64,000 bases of DNA, taken from contig NC_080419.1 of NCBI RefSeq assembly GCF_029873635.1, forward strand, positions 73,334,597 to 73,398,596. The letters run 5' to 3'. The notes under the pieces were generated by a model. That model was not told where the DNA came from and searched no databases. It was given only the letters and a program-made list of their open reading frames with translations. The stretch is from Malania oleifera. Taxonomy: Eukaryota; Streptophyta; Magnoliopsida; Santalales; Ximeniaceae. Positions 56,001-64,000 of this stretch are shown piece by piece (positions within the stretch are counted from its first letter, which is position 1; every line of letters starts with the position of its first letter). The translations under genes and the position numbers were made by a program.

Positions 56001-56114
56001 ATAGAAGTCAGGAAAATTCCAACAGAGGATAATCCTTCTGATATGATGACTAAAGCAGTACCTAAATCCAAGGTTGAACATTGTTTGAACTTGGTTAACC
56101 TTGGAAGTTGCTAG
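53058..56114 (+). pseudogene. Copia polyprotein: protease end, integrase, RT, RNase H (frameshifted)
   Basis: Resumes with EWILDSGCSFHMC (protease DSG intact). GAG-pre-integrase LWHKRLGHVSQSGLKELEKQG and CEECVLGKSTR (53429-53560), integrase DYIHSDLWGL, IIDDFSRKVW, RTDNGLEYLS and TPQQNGLAERMNR (53600-53920), so the D-D-E triad is present across a frameshift near 53790. RT: GSKWIFKRKEGILG, ARLVAKGFTQREGVDYNE (54680-54800), KTAF at 54885, then a frameshift; the catalytic YVDDMLVA is intact at about 55135-55160. RNase [23 protein letters not shown] (55650-55810) and [15 protein letters not shown] (55940-55985). Final frame ends at 56112-56114. At least five frame breaks. Confidence 0.9.
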
Positions 56115-56196
56115 TGTTTGTTTTACAGGAACCGCCATAGGAGATGCTGAGGAGGTGCAAGGGTCACAAGCTTGCCAAAGTGGAGAATTATTGGAG

Positions 56197-57060
56197 TGTC
56201 AAGCTTAGAGGAATCTGAGCCATCCATTTGATGGGATGATCAAACGGCTGCTGTGTTTTTATTTGTTAAGGGGGGCATTGTTGTAATTTGGTTTTTTTCC
56301 TTAGTTATAAATTGAACAGTAGGGGCAGGGGTTTTTATCTTGGGGTCTTGGCAGCTTCAGAAAAAAGGGCAGTGCAGAGGAGGTCTTCCCTTTCCAGCCG
56401 CGAGTCTTCACCAACGCGAGAGGCGCCTGCAGCAAGTTTTCTTCAGCCGCGCGGGAGAGTGAGTTGCACACGAGAGAAGGAGATGACAGCGGAGGTTCGG
56501 TGTTGGGGGGGATCTCCAACCTCCAGCGAAGGTCCACGCAAGGGTAAGGGAAGGTAATGCACAGATCTATATCTTGGGAGGGTTTTCTTTTAGGGAAATT
56601 GGGGAGAAGGATAGGAAGAAACCTAGGATTCTTTGCAGGTGCGAAGATGGGCTTTCTTGGGTCGTTTTTGGGTTCATTTTCAGAGGAGATTGGTAAGCCA
56701 AGAAAGGGTAAATCTGTGTGTACTTGTATTTATTTTCACCGAATTTAATATAATACCTCTGAAGGTGAGTTTCTGTTGTGGATGTAGGCTAATGTTTGGG
56801 CCGAATCACGTAAATGTGTTCTTATGATTGTGTGATTGGCATGTTTATGTTTTACTGAATTTATTGTGATTTTACTGAATATTGGATTGGTGAACATATA
56901 TTTTTCTTGATCAGACTTGACGTACATGCACACATTAAAATAAATAGATTTTAGTTTAAATATGGTTGTGGTTGATGTTTAGGTAAAATTAGATTCTTAT
57001 TGTTTGATAATTAATTAAAATCTAAAAATTATAATAATTAGCAATCACTTGATACGCACA
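56197..57060 (+). repeat. 3' LTR of the 44.7-57.1 kb copia element
   Basis: 864 bp, TGTCAAGC...ACGCACA. Uninterrupted counterpart of the split 5' LTR; it documents the empty site GCATGTTTATG used by the solo LTR at 45401. Confidence 0.92.
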
Positions 57061-58438
57061 ACAATCCCAGTAGCCATCATTAAGACATGCTCCACCGACA
57101 ATCACTTGGCTCTTTGAAAATGGTCCAAATTTTTTATTGCTCGTACCATGCACGCACCACGCACCACGCAATCACTTGGCTCTTTGAAAGTAGTCACCCC
57201 GCAATGCGTGCTATATCTCAAGAGCTGACAAATTGACTTCCGCATGAATTGTAAACAATATGCTATTACAATGCCTATGAATAAAATATAAAATAAAACC
57301 TCCCAAGCATTTCGCAAAATTAAATCCATCAATTTATGATAATGTTTAAAAAAAAATACAATCAATTTTTGCAATGACCCATAACATGTTTGCTTTTTTA
57401 AATGAATCTATTTAATATGCATATTAAAATGTGTAAAATATTATAATAATAATAATAATATATTATTTATTTATTTATTTATTCAATTAGAACTCATATA
57501 AATGTAAAATCGTATCAGAATATTTAAGTGCGGCTTAGTTGTGAGAGTAATTTTTATTTTTTATCTTTGTTTAATATAAAATTACAATATATATATATAT
57601 ATATAGCTATTTTATTTTTATTTTTATAATATTTGTATGATACAAATGGCGCGGGGCCCGTCAGGATGAAGGGTGCATGATCGAGTGGTGCTTCACCGTT
57701 GATCCATTGGAAGGGATGCCATTGGAAGATTTGGTGAAGAGGTATGACGCCGGGTTGCAGCAAATGGCGCAGAGAATGGAGGTGGCCATAGCTGCAACTC
57801 CAGGGCAAGAACTGTCCCAATGAAGCGCTCTCTCTCTCTCTCTCTCTCTCATCTGAGGAGTTATGGCCTGTTTGGGAGTTTGTAATAAGATTTGTGCGCT
57901 TTTTGATAAAATAAAATATCAAATTATGTTAATAGTAGAGATATGTTGCATTTTGTTCAAATTTATATAAATTCAAATTTAAGATTTCAACTCTAAAATC
58001 TTAACACTAAGATAATGTTTGAAAGTATGAATTTTATGTCTTGTATTTGAATATGTTTAAGAGGGCCAAAAATGAATATGGGGAAAATATAAGACAAAAC
58101 TTCAATTTGTTAGCTAGAAAAATACTAATCTAAGTTATCTATAAACATCGTCAATCCCAAAATGTAAGTAGGCATATGTTGGTATATTTCATCAAATGAT
58201 TTACAAATTGTTACTTAAATACTCATTTTCGAACTTCTAAATTGCATCTGAAAAAATTAATATCTAAATTGTAACTAAAAAAATGAATACCATTATTGGA
58301 GAATGAGGGTAGAAAGTGAGGTGAAAGCACAATTGTACAATATAATACTTCATTTTGTTCAAATAGCACAAACTTGATTGCATAATCAATTGATAATAGA
58401 TATCATAAGTAATCTGTAATCAATAAATAAATTTGTCA
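57061..58438. other. Intergenic DNA with microsatellites and a gene relic
   Basis: Apart from the SRPBCC relic at 57647-57823 no gene is seen. Contains a repeated phrase CAATCACTTGGCTCTTTGAAA at about 57101 and 57169, TAA/TTAT simple repeats (57440-57485), (TA)n (57583-57605) and (CT)n (57829-57850). Confidence 0.6.
57647..57823 (+). pseudogene. C-terminal fragment of an SRPBCC/lachrymatory-factor-synthase-like protein
   Basis: A 58-codon frame with a natural stop at 57821-57823 encodes DEGCMIEWCFTVDPLEG, MPLEDLVKRYDAGLQQMAQR and MEVAIA. This matches the end of plant Bet v 1-like proteins annotated as lachrymatory-factor synthase-like: a last beta strand (EWxFxVDPxEG) and the long C-terminal helix. 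GC-rich codons stop abruptly at 57646, where AT-rich simple sequence begins, and no upstream exon is visible, so the piece looks like a truncated gene copy. An unseen exon to the left cannot be fully excluded, since about 600 bp of AT-rich DNA lies between it and the copia LTR. It lacks an upstream ATG in frame. Confidence 0.6.
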
Positions 58439-58761
58439 ACCCTCACAGGTATGGCGTGGTGGAAAGGCATTGGAAATCAAGTAGGAGGATCGTGTGTTCG
58501 ATTCCTAGTTGATACACTTGTGGAGCCAAATAGTTGATGTGGAGGTTGACTTGTGTCCTGTGGGATGGTAAAGCGAGATGGGTCTTGGGCTCGGATTTGA
58601 CGAATGTCTAATTGGCGCATGAAAGCTGTGACTGCATCCTATTAATCCGGTTGGCAAACCAAGGGGGCATCGCCTGTGAGTTTGGTGCCGCATCGAGGGG
58701 ATCTGAAGAGCTTATCGATGGCTGGAGTTCTCATGATAATCCAAAAAAAAAAAAAAAAACC
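58439..58761 (+). mobile_element. tRNA-derived SINE with poly(A) tail and 14-bp target duplication
   Basis: 323 bp. The head has a pol III A-box-like GGTATGGCGTGGTGG (58448-58462) and B-box GTTCGATTCC (58496-58505), spaced as in tRNA-derived SINEs; the body is GC-rich and the 3' end is an A-run of 17 (58743-58759). It is flanked by a perfect 14-bp duplication AAATAAATTTGTCA (58425-58438 and 58762-58775). A SINE moves by L1-type machinery supplied in trans. The clean duplication and tail suggest a fairly recent insertion. Confidence 0.92.
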
Positions 58762-58775
58762 AAATAAATTTGTCA

Positions 58776-59660
58776 CATACATAAAAGGGGTAGGGTTTAA
58801 AAAGTTGTCAATGCCTAAAATTTATTTAATTGGTCAAATAGAATTTCAATTTGGCTAATCTTAATAAGTCCAATTAATTAATTAAAAATGCATGGAACTT
58901 TATTAAGAAAATAGAGGTAAGACTCAACAGATAAATATGTGTCAAGGACACATATCAAGATTTGAAGACCCCTAGGATTCCATCCAACATTTGTTCTCCT
59001 ATATAAGTGGTCTCCATCACTTCTCCAAAAGGAGACTCCCAACCAAAAGCCACACTAACCCAAGTCTCTATTTTTTTTAGCAACTCTCTAAAAATCAAAG
59101 CTACCTATATTGTAAAGATTGAAGATGATTGAAGAATAACAAGTCTATAGATAATCGTTCTTCTACGATCCATTTTTTACAGATCGTCATTTTTTAGTCA
59201 AATCTACCACAATCTTGTTTGGAGCATGCTCCTTGAGCCATTGAATAAATTATTCCATGAGATAGAATTAGAGAACTTTTATTATATCTTTTGTAAAAAA
59301 AAAAGTACAGAGATTATATCCATGTTTTTCATTACTATAAATTTGAAACTTTATAACAATTTTTCTTGCTTCTAATTTTAAAGGCACATTATTTGTTATT
59401 ATAAAATTGTCATGCTTGATGAAACATCTTTGCCTACTATTGCTTTCTTAGTTATAAAAAATTTTGAACTTTGTGTAATTCAATGTTTCCTATGAAGAAT
59501 CAATCCAATAAAAGTCACCATTACCTTTGTGGCTAGAGTATGCAAGAGGTGCATGATACTAGAATAGCAAACTTAGATAGTCATTTTTTGACCAGGCAAA
59601 TAATTACTCAACTAAAGAAATTAAAATTCAAGGTAAAAGAAAGAGAAGAACAAAATTCTA
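58776..59660 (+). mobile_element. Ty3-type LTR and gag start, same family as 9990-11428 (decayed)
   Basis: 58776-59405 follows the LTR at 10090-11086 through blocks such as TGCCTAAAATTTATTTAATTG / TTTGGCTAAT, GAGATAGAATTAGAG and TTTTAAAGGCA. The primer-site region is degraded (TGTCATGCTTGATG at 59409). The following ORF (59540 on) begins MQEVHDTRIANLDSHFLTRQ and is probably a gag remnant up to about 59660. The SINE lies immediately to the left or within the LTR start. Confidence 0.5.
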
Positions 59661-60425
59661 TATGGCGGCCAACTGGCCACTTGTGGACGGCCGACTGGCC
59701 CTCCTTTCCATATTTTTCCTTCGTGCGTGGGCGAGGAAGTTGTTGTAAGCCCGATAGGCAATTAAGTAGCCCATCGAGTGCAGACGACCGATTTAGTTTA
59801 TTTTTGAATTTTAAATGCTTTCTTGTAATTGATTTGTTTTAGCTGTGCCATGTGCTCTAGATGTTGACATGTATCCTGCAATGGTCAAGACATTGGTCAA
59901 TCGCCACTTGTTAGTTGGTTTAAGTTTCAAAATTCAAAATCCAAACCCATTTTTCCTCTCATTTTTGCATGGTCTATAAATAGACCATAATGAGCTAATT
60001 TTTATGCATGCCATTATGAGGAAAATAGGAGGATTTTACTTAAGAAAAGCAAAGAAATTTGTGCACTTTTGAGAGAGACTTACACAATTGTCTTTGGAGA
60101 GATTTACATATTCTCTCACTCCTTTTCTTCTCATCATTTTCTTTGCTCTCTTTTCTTTTAAAAGGTGATTGTTTTTCCCACTATCTAATTTTGTTTACAT
60201 CCTTAGATCAGTCATTCTTATTTTTTTTATTTTTTTATTTTTTTTTTATTTTCCATGTATAAATTATGTTTGAGTACATATGAGAATACATGTTCTTGAA
60301 TTTGTATTAGTGCAATGTTTTGAATGTTAATTTGTGTCACAATGTTGTGTTATGTATGTTGTGATATGTGACTCATATATTGAGTGGAATGCATGTATAA
60401 ATAGAAAACATGGTGGAAAACAAAA
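59661..60425. other. Unassigned promoter-like/LTR-like segment
   Basis: Contains GGCCGACTGGCC and GGCCAACTGGCC (59667-59702), a TATA-like CTATAAATAG (59972-59981), then T-rich sequence. It resembles the U3-TATA layout of the LTRs in this window but no LTR ends or partner copy were found. No coding signal supported. Confidence 0.35.
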
Positions 60426-60891
60426 TGTTGACTTGTAGGAAGGAACCGTTGATGGTATGCCTGAAACCGTCGACCGTTTGGTCTAGGTGCAATGAAACAG
60501 TTGACGATTCTAAACCTACTACTTCGACTATTTGCTCTCGGTATTAAATCGTTGACAGTATGTTTGCAAACCATCGATAGTTTGGCTCATTACCCAGTGC
60601 TAGTTTTCAAATTTTGAATTAGGATGTTAGATTGGTTGGGTTTTGGAGGGAAAGCCTCTGAGAAACTTATATATACATGTTGTACTATGTAACAAATGGT
60701 CTTTGGACACAAGATAGTGAAAATTACATTGCCGATTGCTCCTATGGATGTAGGCATTGTCAAACCACGTCATTCTTTGTGTCATTGTTATTACTTTCAT
60801 TATATTCTGCTTGATCGTATTTTCTTTATATTTCACCATTGAGTGCTACATTGTAAGATCAATTATTTTGGTTGTGCATTCAATTTCCACA
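60426..60891 (+). repeat. 5' LTR of the 60.4-kb copia element
   Basis: 466 bp, TGTTGACTTG...TTTCCACA. Palindrome array 60443-60584 and TATA box TTATATATAC (60667-60676). Confidence 0.7.
60443..60584 (+). repeat. U3 palindrome array, AAACCGTCGACGGTTT type, about five copies
   Basis: AACCGTTGATGGTA, AAACCGTCGACCGTTT, AAACAGTTGACGATTC, AAATCGTTGACAGTAT and AAACCATCGATAGTTT. Ends about 83 bp before the TATA box. Confidence 0.82.
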
Positions 60892-60918
60892 ATAAATTGG
60901 TATCAGAGCATTGTTGTA

Positions 60919-61773
60919 ATGGCTTCTGGAACTTCTTCTATAAAGTTTGATGTTGTCAAGCTCGATGGAACGAGAAACTTTGGTTTATGGCAGAGAAGAG
61001 TTAAGGATCTGTTAGTGCAGCAAAGTATGGTGAAGGCTTTATACAAAGTTCAACCGAAAAGCATGGATGAAACAAGTTGGAATGAATTGGAAGCAAAGGT
61101 TATGGCAACTATCAAGTTTTTTTTGGCCGAAGATGTGTTGTATCATGTCATGGAAGAGGGTTCTCCTATGGTTGTTTGGTAGAAACTTGAAAGCTGCTAT
61201 ATGTCTAAGTCTCTAATGATTAAATTATTTCTTAAGTAAAGTTTTATTGGCTTAAGATGGTGGAGGGTTCAGATTTGAACCAACACATAAATGCATTCAA
61301 TCAAATTGTAAGTGATTTAATGCAGGTTGATGTGAAGTTCGAGGAGGAAGACAAGGCACTAATGCTTTTGAATTCCCTACTTGCATCTTACACGTATGAA
61401 AATTTGGTTACTACTTTAACATGGGGTAAATAAACCCTAAATTTGGAAGAGGTAACAAGTGCATTGCTGGGTTTTCATAAAAGAAAAAAAGGTGGCTAGC
61501 GATGAGATTTCACTACGTGTATGGCTTGTGGTGAAGGGTAACCAGGAACGTGGGAGAAGCAAGTTTCGGAGCAGATCTCGATCACAGTCTGGGAAGAAGG
61601 ACATAAGGTGTTTTAAGTGCAGGAAAATTGGGCACATAAAATCGGAGTGTCCGAAGTGGAAAAATGGAAATGTAGAAAATCAAGAGGGATCCTCAAAATC
61701 TTCAAACGCAGTGGAAGAAGGAGATTCAGAGAGTAGTGATGGTGATATAATTTCTATTTCATCGGGTTCATAA
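60919..61773 (+). pseudogene. Copia gag with zinc knuckle (broken)
   Basis: ATG at 60919 (shortly after the primer site) starts MASGTSSIKFDVVKLDGTRN; gag core EGSPMVVW-stop-KLESCYMSKSL, then, after a frameshift near 61235, DEEDKALMLL-type core (about 61340-61375) and the basic/zinc-knuckle region KKDIRCFKCRKIGHIKSECPKW (61595-61660), with all CCHC residues kept. Ends in an acidic serine-rich tail at 61771-61773. Stops at about 61180, 61236 and 61431. Confidence 0.85.
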
Positions 61774-63959
61774 TGCCTCACAGATTCTTGGATCCTAGAT
61801 TCGGGATATTCTTATCATATGACACCAAATAAAAATTGGTTCAGCACCTACAGGTCAGTAAATTCTATTTCTGTTCTAATGAGAAATGATGCTACATGCA
61901 AAATTGTTGGAATATGAAATATCATAATTAAAATGTATGATGGTGTTGTGAGAACATTATGTGATGAAAGGTATGTACTGGATCTACGGAAGAATGTGAT
62001 TTCATTGGGCACTTTAGATTGTGACAGGTATAGTTACAAGTTTGAAAGTGGGATAATAAAGTTGTGTGAAGGTGACTTGATGGTGATGAAGGGACATAAG
62101 TTAGGGGGAAATATCTATGTACTTCTAGGTACCACCATTCTAAGTGGAACTGCAGCTGCAAATTCTGAGTCAGGTAATACTATTTTGTGTAAAACAACCA
62201 CACACAAGACGGAGGGTACTCTTAACTACATTTATTTAGATGTTTGGGGACTGGTGGGGATAGCATCATGGGGTGAACATATTTACTTTGTGAGTTTATC
62301 ACGAAAGGTCTTGGTGTACTTTATGTGGCACAAGTCATAGATGTTTTCTAGGTTTAACTTATGGCAGAGGTGGAAAACTAGACCGTAAGAAAAATCCTAA
62401 GGTCAAACATTGGAATTGAGTATGTTAGTGTTCAAGGAGTTTTGTGAGTAGCATGACAGGTTGTATGTAGGGCTTGCAAGGAAATTCTTGGTAAAGTCTG
62501 TGAGTATGTTGTGTTTCTCGATTAACCAATCGCCAAGGGTATCACTAGATCGAAAAGTTACAGGAAGGGTTTCGACAGGTTATGCGGTATACTACTATGG
62601 TTTGAGAGTCTTTAGATGTCCAACCGTGCACATTTCTAGTGAAGTGAAATCTAAGTTTGGTGCAATGTCTGAACGATACATCTTTCAGGGTACAAAAAAG
62701 GTGGGTTCAAGCTGTGTGATCCTATGGCAAACAAGGTGGTGATCAATGGAGACATGGTTTTTGATGAGAAGGCCGTGGTGCAGTGTACTTAGGTAGATTA
62801 AGAGAAACAGGTCCCAGAAAACTGCAGCAGCAATGAACATGTGATGTAGGTGGAGTTACAGACTCAGGACAAAGATGACATTGTTCATAATGTAGGGAGT
62901 TATAGCTCAGGATACCAGTAGGCTCACAATGGATCTAGATACACTATCAGACCACCACTTAGGTATGATGTTATATGCAAAATTATTGGAATAGGAAATA
63001 TCATAATTGAAATGTATGATGGTGTTGTGAGAACGTTATGTCATGTAAGACATGTACCCGATCTACGGAAGAATGTGATTTCATTGAAAACTTTAGATTG
63101 TAACAGGTATAGTTGCAAGTCTAAAAGTGGGATAATGAAAGTGTGTGAAGGAAACTTGATGGTGATGAAGGGACATAAATTAGTGGGAAATATCTATGCA
63201 CTGCTGGGTACCATAGTTGTAGGTAGAGCTGCAACTGTAGATTCTGAGTCAGGTAATACTGTTTTATGTAAAACAACCACACACAAGATGAAGTGCATTC
63301 TTAACTACATTTTTTCAGATGTTTGGAGACCAGTGAGGATAGCATCAGGGGTGGACATATGTACTTCATGAGTTTATCATGAAAGGTCTTGGTGTACTTC
63401 ATGTGGCACAAGTAAGAGATGTTTGTCAAGTTTAACTTGTGGCTAAGGTGGAAAGCTAGATCAGGAGAGAGATCCTTAGGTCAAACATTGGAATTGAGTA
63501 TGTTGGTGTTTAAGGAGTTTTGTGAGCAGCATGATAGGTTGTATGTAGGGCTTTCAAGGAACTTCTTGGTAAAGTTAGTGAGTGTGATGTGTTTCTCAAT
63601 TAACCAATTGCCAAGGGTATCACTAGATGGGAAAGTTGCGAGAGAGGTTTGGAAAGGTTATGCAATAGACTACTCTAATTTGAGAGTGTTTGGGTGTCCA
63701 GCTGTGTACGTTTCTAGTGAGGTGAGATCTAAGCTTGGTGCAATGTCCGAATGATACATTTTTCTTGGGTATAAGAAAGTTGGGTACAAGTCGTGTGATC
63801 TTATGACAAATAAGGTGGTGATAAGTGGAGACATAATTTTTTATGAGAAAGTCATGGTACAATGTATTTAGGTAGATGAAGAGAAACATGTGCCAAAAAA
63901 CTGTAGCAGCAATGAGCATGTGATGCAGGTGGGGTTACAGACTCTGGGCAGAGATAACA
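61774..63959 (+). pseudogene. Copia protease edge and integrase region, present twice (broken)
   Basis: Protease-adjacent [17 protein letters not shown] (about 61785-61835; the usual DSGCS is DSGYS). First copy: MYDGVVRTLC...ISLGTLDCD (61933), TTHKTEGTLNYIYLDVWGL, then INQSPRVSLDRKV and LRVFRCPTVHISS (62500-62640). Second copy: 63012-63371 and 63419-63754 with the same blocks (YAIDYSNLRVFGCPAVYVSS). The integrase zinc region and central catalytic part are deleted in both copies. RT is absent. Confidence 0.82.
61885..63959. repeat. Tandem duplication, period about 1079 bp
   Basis: 61885-62963 and 62964-63959 match in order over about 1 kb, with offset 1079 between equivalent ATGs (61933 and 63012). 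Substitutions are frequent, and the second copy is cut by the Sirevirus LTR start. Confidence 0.9.
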
Positions 63960-64000
63960 TATTGGCCTAACAAGGCTTCATCTCTATTTTGATGATAACA
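63960..64000 (+). mobile_element. Start of a Sirevirus LTR (runs off the right edge)
   Basis: TATTGGCCTAACAAGG followed by CTCTATTTTGATGATAACA matches the first 40 bp of the other Sirevirus LTRs (TGTTGGCTC...TTTTGATAATGAC), with TG decayed to TA as at 34163. Confidence 0.6.

Larger units (their letters stand above)
44756..57060 (+). mobile_element. Ty1/copia element with both LTRs, split by three solo LTRs
   Basis: 5' LTR 44756-47785 (interrupted by 45401-47562), primer site TGGTATCGGAGC (about 47791-47802), gag, zinc knuckle, integrase, RT, RNase H, and 3' LTR 56197-57060. The internal region is interrupted at 48686-53057. Coding blocks are closer to intact than in other elements here, but frameshifts near 53330, 53790, 54600 and 54900 and stops in RT kill it. 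Flanks TAGAG and ACAAT do not match, so no target duplication is visible. Confidence 0.88.
60426..63959 (+). mobile_element. Ty1/copia element: LTR, gag, integrase, with internal 1.08-kb duplication
   Basis: 5' LTR 60426-60891, primer site TTGGTATCAGAGC (60897-60909, perfect), gag from 60919, zinc knuckle, protease edge and integrase, then the integrase region again. No RT or 3' LTR is present before the start of a Sirevirus LTR at about 63960. Same family as 35697-38767. Many stops. Confidence 0.82.

Noticed and set aside
44751-57065. Target duplication of the 44.7-57.1 kb copia element
   Set aside because: TAGAG on the left and ACAAT on the right do not match; none is claimed.
60059-60262. 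Phe/Leu-rich small ORF
   Set aside because: T-rich low-complexity DNA; no start context or homology pattern.

Overview
This window is nuclear DNA of a flowering plant, most likely a eudicot. It is AT-rich, with spliced genes, deeply nested LTR retrotransposons, an endogenous pararetrovirus, a Cassandra-type TRIM, a SINE and many microsatellites. Only two intact host genes are supported. The first is the 5' part of a plant casein-kinase-1-like gene (MUT9-like/PPK family) on the minus strand at 83-1874; five exons can be read and the gene runs off the left edge. The second is an intronless DUF761 protein on the plus strand at 40327-40905, with two G-boxes and a CT-rich leader. A third coding trace, 57647-57823, is the C-terminal tail of a Bet v 1/lachrymatory-factor-synthase-like (SRPBCC) protein and looks like a relic.

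Layout. 1-2297: kinase gene and promoter. 2313-9855: a decayed but near genome-length Caulimoviridae-like copy (movement protein, coat region, zinc knuckle, protease, RT/RNase H, a further ORF, non-coding tail) between perfect 15-bp direct repeats, about 425 bp upstream of the kinase start codon. 9871-11428: a Ty3-type LTR, primer-binding site and gag start. 11429-18587: a Sirevirus-like Ty1/copia element (plus) that has lost its 3' LTR and carries a complete Cassandra TRIM at 14900-15645. 18588-35696: a Ty3 chromovirus-like element (minus) with both ~2.15-2.18 kb LTRs; it contains a second Ty3 element (24355-30767, gag only, plus), a Sirevirus LTR fragment (23918-24258) and a Sirevirus solo LTR (31911-34163). 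35697-38767: a truncated Ty1/copia element (minus). 38768-44755: the DUF761 gene in AT-rich DNA with MITE-like repeats and a minisatellite. 44756-57060: a Ty1/copia element (plus) whose 5' LTR is split by one Sirevirus solo LTR and whose internal region is split by a solo LTR that is itself split by another. 57061-60425: SRPBCC relic, SINE with 14-bp target duplication, second copy of the 10-kb LTR family. 60426-63959: a Ty1/copia element with a 1.08-kb internal tandem duplication. 63960-64000: start of another Sirevirus LTR.

The pattern that stands out most runs across elements rather than inside a gene. The U3 part of almost every LTR here, in Sireviruses, in the other copia lineage and in both Ty3 elements, carries an array of short CpG-containing palindromes (cores GTCGAC or GACGTC, each family with its own flanks) placed just upstream of a TATA box in the element's own orientation. 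Palindrome-rich LTRs are known for Sireviruses; the same layout in unrelated Ty3 and other copia elements in one locus looks less ordinary. All coordinates of LTR ends come from reading TG/CA ends, target duplications, primer-binding sites and polypurine tracts by eye; no database search or alignment was run.
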